In this document: positions 9,262-19,340 of the stretch, piece by piece | Position numbering within the stretch: position 1 is the stretch's first letter | Layout of the letters: every line of letters starts with the position of its first letter | Source of the DNA: JAKAGZ01 sp963772675 | GTDB taxonomy: Bacteria; Bacteroidota; Ignavibacteria; Ignavibacteriales; Ignavibacteriaceae | Direction: 5' to 3' | Length of the DNA stretch: 64,000 bases | NCBI GenBank assembly: GCA_963772675.1 | Contig: CAVYYF010000007.1 | Location: forward strand, 434,001-498,000 | Notes under the pieces: generated by a model | What the model saw: the letters and a program-made list of their open reading frames with translations, nothing else | Database searches by the model: none | Told to the model about the DNA's origin: nothing | Position numbers and translations under genes: made by a program

Positions 9262-11809
9262 ATGTATAAATCAGAAGAGCTAAAAGAATTTGAGAAATCA
9301 GTTAAAAACAAGTTTGACGTTTACAACAGCTTATTCTTAAACCTTCCTTATAGTAATATCAGGAATATCGGCATACTTATTCCTCTTTTGCACCAGGTTT
9401 GCAAAAGCGGTTTTGAGTCAGGCAAAGAACCGCAGGAAATTCTGGATTCATTTTTTGCTACTCACACCGGCATAAAATCGGAAGAAGAAAAGATCGATTT
9501 TATGTTCAGGATAATTCAGTATGTTGAAAGGCAGATCGTGCTTTACGACAGCGTAGAGGATGCAGCTTTCCCAAAAATTCAAAAACTTGGCAGCGATCTG
9601 TCGCTCAAAGATTTTATCAACCTTTATAAAAATAAAAAAGACGGCGAAGACTTCTCGAAAAGTTTGTCTGACTTCAGCGCGAGAATTGTTTTAACCGCAC
9701 ACCCGACACAGTTTTATCCCCCTGCCGCGCTCGATATTATCGGCAGGCTGCGAAATTTAATTCTTGAAAATAATATCAACGAAATAGATATCACTCTTCA
9801 GCAGCTTGGGTTAACGTCGCTGATAAACTCCGACAAGCCCACCCCGCTTGACGAAGCAAAAAACATAATCTACTTTCTCAGGAATGTTTATTACGATGCT
9901 ATCGGCGATCTGTATTCATATATAAAAGAAAACATTCACGATGATAATTTCGATAACCCGGATATTATAAAGCTAGGTTTCTGGCCCGGCGGCGACAGGG
10001 ACGGAAATCCTTTTGTTACTTCCGATATTACAATAAAAGTAGCGGATGAGCTTCGAATGACATTGATGAAATGTTATTATAAAGATATAAAAGAGTTAGA
10101 GCAAAAAATGACTTTCAGGGGCGCTGAAGAATTGATTGCCGGACTCAAAAGCAGGCTTTATCCTTCCCTGTTTGATTCTTCCAAAGTAATTAAGTATGAA
10201 GAGATAATATCAACACTTTACAAAATCCGGGAACTTATAACTACTAAATACAACAGCCTGTACCTCGAACTACTCGACAGATTAATTGATAAAGTTAAAA
10301 TTTTCAAAACGCACTTCGCTGTATTTGATATACGTCAGCACCATAATGTTCATAAAAAAACCATAACAGAGATTCTGAAGAAAAAGAATATTATTTCCAA
10401 CAGCCTTGATGAAATTGAAAAGAGTAAACTTATTTCACTCCTCATTCAAAAAGATTTTCGAATAGTCCCGGATCAATTTGATGATGAGGTAATAAAGGAT
10501 ACTATTAGAACAATCTATTTGCTAAAAGATATACAGAATAAAAATGGCGAAGAAGGATGCAACAGGTATATAATCAGCAATTCAGAGAATGTTTTTTCGG
10601 TGCTGTTTGTGTTCGCTTTATTCAGATGGTGCGGGTGGAAAGTGGATGAAATAAATTTCGACATCGTTCCCCTGTTTGAATCAATGGAAGCGATGGAAAA
10701 TTCCGAACAAATTATGAACTCGCTTTTTGAAATTCCGGAGTATCGCAAGCATTTAAGTCACAGGAATGAAAAGCAGACTATCATGCTTGGTTTTTCAGAC
10801 GGCACAAAGGACGGCGGCTACCTGAAAGCCAATTGGTCAATCTTTAAAGCAAAGGAAGGTCTGACAACGGTTTGTAATAAACACAAAATCAAAGCAATAT
10901 TTTTTGACGGACGCGGCGGCCCGCCTGCGCGCGGCGGCGGAAAAACAAACCAGTTTTATGCGGCGCAAAGTGAGAAGATTGCCAATCACGAAATACAGCT
11001 GACTATTCAGGGCCAGACAATCACCAGTAAGTACGGAACAAAGGAGCATTTTATGCATCATTGTGAGCAGTTGCTTACAGCGGGATTGTCGAATAAATTT
11101 TATTCTGAAGGAAATCACATATCAAGAGAATCAAGAAAGATTATCGATGAGCTGGCGCAGCTGAGTTTTGAAAAATATACTACTCTTAAAAACCACGAAA
11201 AATTTATTCCGTACCTTGAGAATAAAAGCACATTAAAATATTATGGACAGACAAATATTGGCAGCCGGCCTGCAAAGCGTGGAGAAAGTGAGAAACTGGA
11301 GTTAAAAGATCTCAGGGCAATTTCATTCGTCGGTTCGTGGAGCCAGTTAAAACAAAACGTACCGGGATATTTTGGAATTGGCACTGCTGTAAAGAAACTG
11401 GTTGATAATGGAAAACTCGATGACTTGAAAAATTTATTTAACGAGGTTCCGTTTTTCAAAGCGCTAATACTTAACAGCATGATGTCTTTATCAAAATGTT
11501 ATTTCGAGCTAACCGCATATTTTACAAAAGACAAAGAGTACAAAGATTTCTGGCAAATATTATTTGACGAATATAAATTGTCTAAAGAAATGCTATTGCT
11601 TATTACAGGCTATGGTGAATTGATGGAAGAATCTCCTGTTTCGAGAAACTCTATAGAAATACGCGAGCGGATAGTACTGCCTTTGCTCGCAATTCAGCAA
11701 TACGCTTTGCAAAAGGTGGAACAAAATTCAGAGTTTCAAAAATGCTTACGAAAAGATTGTTAAAAGATCTTTATACGGAAATATCAATGCAAGCAGGAAT
11801 TCGGCCTGA
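9262..11809 (+). CDS. ppc: Phosphoenolpyruvate carboxylase (frameshift at the extreme C-terminus)
   Basis: PEP carboxylase adds bicarbonate to PEP to make oxaloacetate and so refills the TCA cycle. Diagnostic motifs are LTAHPTQ, GFWPGGDRDGNPFVT, MLGFSDGTKDGG and GRGGPPARGGG. The frame from 9262 stops at 11763 after 833 residues with a non-family tail. Removing one A from the run at 11738-11742 instead gives AYEKIVKRSLYGNINASRNSA, the classical PEPC end, with a stop at 11807-11809 (848 residues). The conserved C-terminal tail contributes to the active site in characterised PEPCs, so the uncorrected protein might be impaired. The gene stands alone and converges on the antiporter gene. Confidence 0.93.
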
Positions 11810-11816
11810 TTGGTAA

Positions 11817-13073
11817 TCATTCTTTCAGCAGTTCCCAACCCTTAGTTAATACAATTTTAAACCAGTATCCTGCTAACAGTGAAGTTAGAATCGCTATCAT
11901 TACAAGTGTAACAAAAAATGTTTCACTGATTATCCCCATATCAAATGCCACTGTAGCAAGTACAATCCCGGGGCCACCTCTTGTATTCATTGCAACAGCC
12001 AGGTTAAAACTTGAAAGCCAGTCCTTCTTAATTATTTTTGCAGCTAGTAATGTTCCGAAGGTCTCAAATACAGTTGCAAACAATAAAAATCCCAGAAAAA
12101 ACATTACATCAAAATGATGAATCAAATCTAATTTCAAACCAACCACTGCAAAATATATCGGAATAAAAAATGACAACGAAAATTCTTTTATATTTTCTTT
12201 TACTTTACCGAATTTTTCATTCGGCATCATTCCGACAATAACTCCGGCTAAAAATGCGCCGAACACAATATTTACATCAAGTATACTTGCAATTGCCGCA
12301 AAAAAGAAGCAGATAAATAATGTATATCCCGACACCGAAGATTTAATTAATAAATTGTATCGTAAAGTGTTGCTGTATTTTATTAATCTAGGCATTACAA
12401 AAAGCGCGACACCAAAGAAAGCAAATGTAATAAGTACAGTTGAAGTAATGCCTGATGCTGATATAGCGGTAGTGCTTACAAGTCCAGTTGCTATTGCAAG
12501 GGCTACCCAGAGTATGATGTCGTGAATAGTCGCAGTAGCTAATACGATTCTTGCGAATCTTGTTTTCATAATATCAAGATCGATAAAGATTTTTGAGATA
12601 ACCGGGATAGATGTAACCGCAACTGCAATTGCAATGATGATCTTAAGAGCTAACATATTATCCCTTAGCTCCTAAATATGGAGAGAAGTCATAGTAATGC
12701 GGGGCTAAGCCAACCCGCTGCAAATGGAATTAATGTTGATCCTAACAGGATTGCAATTATTGTTTTTTTATCACCCTTTAGTAAATGACCGTTCAATTTC
12801 GAATCCGGAGATGAACATCAGCAGTATTAAGCCCACCCAGTAAATTATCGAAATTAATTTCCCTTCTTCATTAAATGCCTTAAATATCCAATCATAGGCT
12901 GAAGGGGCAAGAAAGCCAAGCAAGGTAGGCCCTAAAACTAATCCACCAACAATTTCGCCTATTACTTTTGGCAGTTTAAATTTCTTGAAAACATAGCCAA
13001 ACCAAAGCGCTGATACTAAAAGCAATACTATAGCGAAAAAGAACCTGGTCAATTCTAAATTATTTAGGCTCAT
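11817..13073 (-). CDS. Cation:proton antiporter, CPA2/Kef-like membrane domain (frameshifted)
   Basis: The N-terminal piece (13073 down to 12771) has LWFGYVFKKFKLPKVIGEIVGGLVLGPTLLG, the hallmark first helices of CPA2 Na+/H+ or K+/H+ exchangers. The C-terminal piece (12656 down to 11817) has DIILW, FGAFLAGVIVGM and TRGGPGIVLATVAFD. The bridge contains KTIIAILLGSTLIPFAAGWLSP and DFSPYLGA, read in other frames. Three one-base insertions are needed, near 12774-12776, 12700 and 12662-12664. Correcting all three gives exactly 417 residues. No TrkA-N regulatory domain follows, so this is the transport domain only. It lies tail-to-tail with ppc. Confidence 0.82.
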
Positions 13074-13203
13074 AAATTTTATTGATTATAAGTTTTTAAT
13101 AATACGAATTTAGGCTTTGAAAGAAATTCTATTTTTCAGGATATTGAAATGTTTTAGAAATATTTTAAGAAGGAAATAATAATCGGCTTCTCAAATAATT
13201 ACT

Positions 13204-14106
13204 TTATTCAAAACTGAATCCCCTAAGAAATTCTTCAGCACCCATCCTTTTCTTTCCTTCCAGCTGTAGTTCAAGAATTTCGAGTGCATCGTCGGCACAT
13301 CCTATGAATAACTCTTTTTTGGTATGTTTTACTTCACCAGCCTCTAAGAATTCAGTTTCTGAAATTTTACTTCTATAAATTTTTATCTGCTTATTGTTGT
13401 GAAAAAAGTAGGCCCCGGGGTAGGGTGAAAGTCCTCTAACAAGGTTATGAACGTTTTCTGCACTTTGTCCGAAGTCAATTTGAGCAATTTGTTTTGTTAT
13501 TTTTGGTGCAGGTGTTGCTTTGTTGTCATCCTGTCTTAATAAATCCTTGTAACCATGTTCGATGAGATAGACTGTTTTTAAAACTGCTTCAGCTCCAACT
13601 ATGCACATTTTATCATGCAGGCTACCGAAATTATCTTCTCTTTTAATGCTGATTTTTTCCTGCAGATAAATACTGCCGGTATCAACTTTTTCTGCTAGTT
13701 TGAAAGTTGTGACTCCTGTCTCCTCTTCACCGTTTATCAAAGCCCATTGAATCGGGGCCGCACCTCTGTATTTAGGTAAAATAGAAGCATGCAAATTAAA
13801 AGAGCCCTCAGGCGGAATTGTAAAAACCTCTTTCGGTAAAATTCTGAATGCTACAATCACAAAGAGGTCGGGCTCATAGCTTTTCAACTGCTTAATAAAA
13901 TTTTGGTCTTTTAGTTTCTCAGGTTGAAGTACAGGCAAATTATTCTGAAGTGCGAATTCTTTAATTGGTGTGTAACTAACTTTTTGTCCCCTTCCCCTTT
14001 CTTTATCTGCTCCTGTTACGACTGCAACAGCTTCATGTTTACTTTCTAGTAATATTTTTAATGATGGAACCGCGAATTCAGGTGTCCCCATAAAAATAAT
14101 TTTCAT
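13204..14106 (-). CDS. fmt: Methionyl-tRNA formyltransferase
   Basis: This 300-residue enzyme formylates the methionine on initiator tRNA using 10-formyl-tetrahydrofolate. It begins MKIIFMGTPEFAVPSL, and its formyl-transfer motif HASILPKYRGAAPIQWAL carries the conserved His. The C-terminal domain for tRNA binding includes VRGLSPYPGAYF. Its start overlaps the stop of def by four bases, so the two genes are translationally coupled. This is the standard def-fmt pairing, in which the deformylase removes the group that this enzyme adds. Confidence 0.96.
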   Translation of the reverse strand: MKIIFMGTPEFAVPSLKILLESKHEAVAVVTGADKERGRGQKVSYTPIKEFALQNNLPVLQPEKLKDQNFIKQLKSYEPDLFVIVAFRILPKEVFTIPPEGSFNLHASILPKYRGAAPIQWALINGEEETGVTTFKLAEKVDTGSIYLQEKISIKREDNFGSLHDKMCIVGAEAVLKTVYLIEHGYKDLLRQDDNKATPAPKITKQIAQIDFGQSAENVHNLVRGLSPYPGAYFFHNNKQIKIYRSKISETEFLEAGEVKHTKKELFIGCADDALEILELQLEGKKRMGAEEFLRGFSFE

Positions 14107-14666
14107 AACAACTGGTAATCTACATGTTCTGTGACAGGGTAATCGAATTCTATTTTTCTTTGTTTAATTTTATTCAGGTTTTTTTTCAATTTCTTTTTTA
14201 CTTCATCAGTAATTCTGTCAATAAACAAAACACCTTGCAGGTGATCAAACTCATGCTGAATGACACGAGCAAGTAATTCATCTGCTTCAAGTTCCTGTTC
14301 TTGCATATTTGTGTCAAAATATTTTATTACAACATTTTTAGGTCTCTCAACCTCAGCACGTACATCTGGAATGCTGAGACAGCCTTCTTCCATTACTATT
14401 TTTTCTTCGCTGAATGTTTCAATTTTGGGATTTATAAATACAATCGGTTTGGATTGTTCGTAGCCTTCAATAGCTGAAAGATCTACTATAAAAATCTGTT
14501 TGTTAGCCCCTACCTGGTTTGCAGCCAGCCCAATGCCTGAGGCGTTTTTCATTGTTTCAAACATTTCTTTGATCAGTTTAACAGTATAAAAGTCTACGTC
14601 CAAAACATTGCTGGTCTTCTTTCTTAAAATTTTATCGCCATATAATGTTATTGGCAATAGCGACAT
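14103..14666 (-). CDS. def: Peptide deformylase
   Basis: This 187-residue metalloenzyme removes the N-formyl group from nascent proteins. All three family motifs are present: GIGLAANQVG, EEGCLSIP with the metal-binding Cys, and QHEFDHLQG with the HExxH metal site. It is the first gene of the def-fmt pair, transcribed on the minus strand. A gap of about 170 bases separates it from the aminopeptidase gene upstream, so it probably has its own promoter. Confidence 0.97.
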   Translation of the reverse strand: MSLLPITLYGDKILRKKTSNVLDVDFYTVKLIKEMFETMKNASGIGLAANQVGANKQIFIVDLSAIEGYEQSKPIVFINPKIETFSEEKIVMEEGCLSIPDVRAEVERPKNVVIKYFDTNMQEQELEADELLARVIQHEFDHLQGVLFIDRITDEVKKKLKKNLNKIKQRKIEFDYPVTEHVDYQLL

Positions 14667-14833
14667 TTTTGCTCCTATAAAAATAAAAGATTTCCCTCTG
14701 GAGATAGTTGCTACTTATTAGATCTTGACTGCCCTCAAAAATTTAGGACTTAAAATAATAAAAAAACACAGGAATAAAAAAGACAAAGAGGAGCACTCAA
14801 TAAGTAGAAACCACTTAATTCGATTGTCTATAA

Positions 14834-15799
14834 TCATTTAACGAGTAGTTTCCCATCCTTCATCAAAAGTTTATTGTCAAGATAAACTGTCGGTTTTTTC
14901 ATCACGCCGTCGAGGTGTATCGGTACGTTTACATTTCCACCCATAGAAACATTATTCCCCAGGGCTATATGAACAGTACCCATTACTTTTTCGTCTTCCA
15001 GCAGAACGCCGCTGAGTTTTGCACTGTCATTTGTACCAATCCCGAACTCGGCAATGTTACGGGCATCCTTTCCTACTGCATCCAGCATTTTGGTTAGCTT
15101 TTTAGCCATAGTCCCGCCGGTAATTTTTTTAGCATAACCTTTCTTCACTTCAATCTTTATATTTACATTTTTTACAAGGCCCAGACCCGCCATTGAACCG
15201 TCAACAATAAATACTCCGTTGGATGTTCCTTCAATCGGTGCAACGTATGTTTCACCTGTAGGGAGGTTTCCGCTTTCACCTTTTGTGTGGTAAAGCCCCT
15301 TACTTGCAAACGATTCTCTACCCTCTTTTGAAAATGAAATATCAGTTCCGATAGGAGTAGTAACTCGTATAGTCCTCCCTTTATTTAGAATTCCCTGTAA
15401 TTTGATTGAAAGTGCATCAATCTTTTTATAATCTGCGTTCATTCCACGGATCATTATCTCCTTTGTTATTCCCGGAAATGTTGCAACTTTTACTCCCTGT
15501 TTTGACGCGGCTCTTCGTGCATCAGTATGAGTTAAAGATTTTGCTGTAGGACAAAACACTATATCAAATTTTTTCATCAGTTCAGCAATTTCAGCTGGCG
15601 GTTCTTCCCCACTTACTTTGCCCGATTTCATTTCAACATATAATGCTTTGTGCCCGAGACGTTTTGCATTTTCAAAAAGTGAAAGCCCGATCTCTCTTTT
15701 CAGCTCATCAGTTATAACAAGTATCGATTCATTTTTCTTTGCTCCCATGCAGTCTTTAATTGCGGTTACGGAAGCTTTATCTAATTTTGTTTGTTTCAT
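14834..15799 (-). CDS. M29-type aminopeptidase (AmpS/PepT-like, COG2309)
   Basis: This 321-residue protein has the metal-ligand pattern of M29 aminopeptidases spread over its C-terminal half: EGTSNGVF, EFGIGTN, HIALGNN and HLDGVM. It should cleave N-terminal residues from peptides in the cytosol using two metal ions. It is shorter than typical M29 enzymes (about 410 residues), matching a shorter leucyl-aminopeptidase-like branch. It is the last gene of a minus-strand run behind an OPT oligopeptide transporter and an MFS transporter, which suggests a role in degrading imported peptides (inference). A strong palindrome sits between it and the MFS gene. Confidence 0.82.
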   Translation of the reverse strand: MKQTKLDKASVTAIKDCMGAKKNESILVITDELKREIGLSLFENAKRLGHKALYVEMKSGKVSGEEPPAEIAELMKKFDIVFCPTAKSLTHTDARRAASKQGVKVATFPGITKEIMIRGMNADYKKIDALSIKLQGILNKGRTIRVTTPIGTDISFSKEGRESFASKGLYHTKGESGNLPTGETYVAPIEGTSNGVFIVDGSMAGLGLVKNVNIKIEVKKGYAKKITGGTMAKKLTKMLDAVGKDARNIAEFGIGTNDSAKLSGVLLEDEKVMGTVHIALGNNVSMGGNVNVPIHLDGVMKKPTVYLDNKLLMKDGKLLVK

Positions 15800-15806
15800 A
15801 TTTTTA

Positions 15807-15841
15807 TTTGTAGAGACGCATCAGCGATGTGTCTCTACAAA
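15807..15841. repeat. 35-base palindrome between the MFS and aminopeptidase genes
   Basis: Two 15-base arms, 15807-15821 (tttgtagagacgcat) and 15827-15841 (atgtgtctctacaaa), are inverted copies apart from one pair that could form a G-U wobble in RNA; the loop is cagcg. The element fills almost the whole gap between two genes on the same strand. It could act as an RNA processing or attenuation hairpin that reduces expression of the aminopeptidase relative to the transporter. 'GTAGAGACGC' palindromes are also known as dispersed extragenic repeats. Confidence 0.7.
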
Positions 15842-15844
15842 AGA

Positions 15845-17152
15845 TTAATTTTGTGTTGATGGTTTATTCTTTATTCCGAATTCAAGTCCATGCCCGTTTG
15901 GACCTCTTTCAGATTTTCTCAACAGGTACGCAAAAACAAGTCCCAGTACCCCAAGGATAGAGAATATCCACATTCCAAGATGATATCCTGCAGGATTTTG
16001 TGCACTAGCTCCTGTGAAATCATTTGCCCAGCCAATTACTAACGGGAATAAGGCCATCCCAATTTGTTGAATTACAGTCATCAAAGCGTACCCGGAACCG
16101 AGTCGTTTTTCTTCGACTATATATGCAACAGCGGGCCACATAACCGCCGGAATTAATGAGAAAGCAACTCCCATCATTATTACAGGTATATAGAGAGAAA
16201 TTTTTGTGTAACCCATTATTAAATAAACCGGCAACAACAATATTGAACCAAATGTCATCAACAAAGCACGTTTGCCATAATAATCTACAAGAAGCCCTAT
16301 AAGAGGTGTCGCTATCATTGCAGCTAAAGGCAAATTAGACATTAAACTGCCAGCCATTTCCCTTGTAACATGGTGAGTTTCCATAAAGAATTTAATAGCA
16401 AAAGCTCTGAAAGGAAAAATTGCTGAATAAAATGTTACACACAATAAGGTTATATACCAGAAAGATTTATTGAATTTGAATAAGTCTTTAATATTAAGTT
16501 TATCTGTAGATCCACCTTTTCCAAGGATAAACCTTTTTTCACCTCTATGTTCCAGCATTGCATAAATAATAATTCCAACAAAAGCAACAATGCCAATTAA
16601 AGCAGCAATGAAAAGAGGACTCTGGTAACCACTACTGTATGCTCCGGGAAAAAGAGCGGGTGAATTATCTACAGTATAAGTCCCTGCTCTAGCAATAAAT
16701 AGATTAACGCCTAATGCAAAGCTGAGTTGTTTCCCTTTAAACCATTTTGCAATTGCAACAGTAACTGCTACGATTAGTGGTTCAGAACCAACACCAAGAA
16801 GAAATCTTCCTGCTAGCATTACGTATAAGCTGTTACCAAACGCTGTCATAAATCCGGAAATAGTACAAATGATTGCAAATACAATCGCTGACTTTTTCGT
16901 TCCCCATTTATCAACAAGGATTCCCCCAAAAATCAATACGATAAGCGCGGCAATACTATAGTAAGTATACATTTGCCCGATATCGAAATCGGTAAAATGA
17001 AGCTGGGTTTTTAATTGATCGGCAACAAGCGATATTGAATCGTAAACATAATAGTTTCCGTACATCGCAATGCTGAGAAAGAAAAGAACCATCCACCTGT
17101 AAAAGGTAGATGGTTCTTTTTTTACAATAGAGGAATTATTTAGATCGTCCAT
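15845..17152 (-). CDS. MFS transporter
   Basis: This 435-residue protein has about 12 membrane helices and a clear major-facilitator signature: GGILVDKWGTKKSAIVFAI between helices 2 and 3, LAGRFLLGVGSEPLIV, and the repeat-half equivalent GLLVDYYGKRALL. The overall pattern is that of solute:proton symporters of the anion or sugar-acid type, but the substrate is not readable. It lies six bases downstream of the OPT transporter stop and upstream of the M29 aminopeptidase, so the three probably form one transcript. The N-terminal FYRWMVLFFLSIAMYGNYYVYDS is a typical first helix. Confidence 0.88.
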   Translation of the reverse strand: MDDLNNSSIVKKEPSTFYRWMVLFFLSIAMYGNYYVYDSISLVADQLKTQLHFTDFDIGQMYTYYSIAALIVLIFGGILVDKWGTKKSAIVFAIICTISGFMTAFGNSLYVMLAGRFLLGVGSEPLIVAVTVAIAKWFKGKQLSFALGVNLFIARAGTYTVDNSPALFPGAYSSGYQSPLFIAALIGIVAFVGIIIYAMLEHRGEKRFILGKGGSTDKLNIKDLFKFNKSFWYITLLCVTFYSAIFPFRAFAIKFFMETHHVTREMAGSLMSNLPLAAMIATPLIGLLVDYYGKRALLMTFGSILLLPVYLIMGYTKISLYIPVIMMGVAFSLIPAVMWPAVAYIVEEKRLGSGYALMTVIQQIGMALFPLVIGWANDFTGASAQNPAGYHLGMWIFSILGVLGLVFAYLLRKSERGPNGHGLEFGIKNKPSTQN

Positions 17153-17158
17153 ATCAAA

Positions 17159-19243
17159 TTATTCAACTGTTTCTTCAATTTTAGGCTGAGGTTTGCGGGA
17201 TACTTTATACATAATCATTCCCATTGCAGCGAAGAATATTACGCCAAGTATTTCATACCCGCCTCTCCCGAACAGGCTTTCCAATCCTGTTTCAGCACTT
17301 ATCTTCTTTAAGAATTCAAAAACATTATCATTTACCGAGAGCAGCGCAACAATTACTCCCGCAAGAGCGCCTCCTGCAACAAGACCTGTTGCGAATAAGC
17401 TTCCGGTTCCAAGTTCGCTATCTTCAACGCTTTCGCCTTTTCTCTTTGAAACTTTATCGGAAACACCTTTAATTGCGCCGCCAACAAAGATGGGCAAAGT
17501 AGTTGATAATGGAAGATAGGCACCAACCGCAAATGAAAGCGCATTGACTCCACAAAGTTCAACAGTCACAGCAAGACATGCACCAACCAAGACATACTGC
17601 CAATCAAGGTTGAATGAAAGCAAACCTTTAATCAGCGTTGCCATTAATGTACCTTGAGGCGCCGGAAAAGCATCGCTTCCTATTGCATGCTGAATACCCT
17701 GAGCTGCCATATCAACCGTAGGCTGATCAAGTAATTTTATTGTAGCACCAATCACTATTGATGAAACTATTGCGCCAACAAACAAAGCTATCTGCTGGTA
17801 CTTAGGGGTTGCACCGACAATAAATCCTGTTTTCAAATCCTGAGAAGTTGCGCCTGCGTTTGCGGCAGCGATGCAAATCATCCCGCCAACAACGAGAGCC
17901 ATTGGCTCATATACTTTACCTGTCCAGCCGACAGCAATAAAAACAAGCGCTGTACCCATTAAAGTCGCAATAGTCATTCCAGATATCGGGTTTGAACTTG
18001 ATCCGATTATACCCACAATTCTGGAAGATACTGTTACAAAGAAAAATCCGAATACTACAACAAGAACTCCAATTAATATTTTATTAACTATAGTGTCACC
18101 CGGGATCATTGGCAGTGCTGCCATTAAAACTACAAGCGCAACACTGCCCACTATTACTGTCATAAAAGAAAGATCGTTTTCAGTACGAGCAATTTTTACA
18201 CCGGCACTTTTATTTTTCAGCGAAGCAATACTTCCCTTAAACGAAGAAATAATAGTAGGGAAAGTTTTTAATAGAGTAATAAAACCGCCTGCTGCTACAG
18301 CACCTGCACCAATCTGTCTTACATAGGCACGATAGATTGCATCAGGAAAACTTGCAAAAGTATGGAGTTGAGGATTCCAGTTGCCTGGTCCACCTGATGT
18401 CATTAAGTCTTTTAAATAACCAAGCTTAACAAGCTGCTGGGCAATTACATCCGGTGAAACAAGGCTCGCCAAAAGTGGAATAATTCCCAGCCAAGCAAGA
18501 ACACCACCGGCAACCAATATTCCTGCAATTCTTGGCCCAATTATATATCCCACACCAAGATATTCAGGAGTGATATCTGCATTAACTGTTGCAGAAGGAA
18601 AAAACTTATTTGTTTGTGAGGAAACCCATGCAGGCGTTTCGGCAATAACGTGAAAAACTCTTTGAAGGAGTGCATATACCAACGCAACTGAAAGTCCCTG
18701 GTAAGCTGTCTTTGCAAAATCGCCACCTTTGTCACCCGCAATAAGTACCTGTGCACAGGCTGTACCTTCAGGATAAGGAAGTGTTGCGTGTTCATTAACA
18801 ATTAAAGAGCGGCGAAGCGGAATCATCATCAATGTTCCGAGAATACCACCGAACATTGCGAGAATTAAAATTGTCCAGTAATTAAAGAAGCTTGCGCCAA
18901 TACTAACACCGGCATCATTCATAGACATAAACAAAAAAGCCGGCAGTGTAAATACAACTCCGGCAGCAATCGATTCGCCTGCGGATCCGGTTGTCTGAAT
19001 AATATTGTTTTCTAGAATAGTAGTCTTAAAATATTTTCGGCCGATTGAAATAGCCAGCACCGCGATAGGAATTGAAGCTGATACTGTAAGGCCTGCTTTA
19101 AGTGCAAGAAATACTGAAGCCGCGCCAAATAAGATTCCAAAGAAAGCTCCCATTATTACCGACTTCACTGTGAATTCGGCGACATTATGAGAATCAGCTA
19201 TATAAGGTTTAAAACCGGGATTAGGAGAATTGCTTTCCGCCAT
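17159..19243 (-). CDS. OPT family oligopeptide transporter
   Basis: This 694-residue protein has about 15 predicted membrane helices. Bacterial OPT features are visible: the N-terminal FGAASVFLALKAGLTVSASIP, IIQTTGSAGESIAAGVVFTLP, LPYPEGTACAQVL, and the central ATSQDLKTGFIVGATPKYQQ. OPT proteins import oligopeptides, and in some branches metal chelates, using the proton gradient. The gene heads a minus-strand run with an MFS transporter and an M29 aminopeptidase, which favours peptides as substrate (inference). A GGAGCG just upstream can serve as ribosome-binding site. Confidence 0.93.
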   Translation of the reverse strand: MAESNSPNPGFKPYIADSHNVAEFTVKSVIMGAFFGILFGAASVFLALKAGLTVSASIPIAVLAISIGRKYFKTTILENNIIQTTGSAGESIAAGVVFTLPAFLFMSMNDAGVSIGASFFNYWTILILAMFGGILGTLMMIPLRRSLIVNEHATLPYPEGTACAQVLIAGDKGGDFAKTAYQGLSVALVYALLQRVFHVIAETPAWVSSQTNKFFPSATVNADITPEYLGVGYIIGPRIAGILVAGGVLAWLGIIPLLASLVSPDVIAQQLVKLGYLKDLMTSGGPGNWNPQLHTFASFPDAIYRAYVRQIGAGAVAAGGFITLLKTFPTIISSFKGSIASLKNKSAGVKIARTENDLSFMTVIVGSVALVVLMAALPMIPGDTIVNKILIGVLVVVFGFFFVTVSSRIVGIIGSSSNPISGMTIATLMGTALVFIAVGWTGKVYEPMALVVGGMICIAAANAGATSQDLKTGFIVGATPKYQQIALFVGAIVSSIVIGATIKLLDQPTVDMAAQGIQHAIGSDAFPAPQGTLMATLIKGLLSFNLDWQYVLVGACLAVTVELCGVNALSFAVGAYLPLSTTLPIFVGGAIKGVSDKVSKRKGESVEDSELGTGSLFATGLVAGGALAGVIVALLSVNDNVFEFLKKISAETGLESLFGRGGYEILGVIFFAAMGMIMYKVSRKPQPKIEETVE

Positions 19244-19340
19244 AACCTTCGCTCCTCATTTAATTAGAAGTGTTTAAAAAACGCCTTTGAATATTGAAAT
19301 AAATGCCCATATATGCAACTTAAGATTGAGGATTTAAGGA

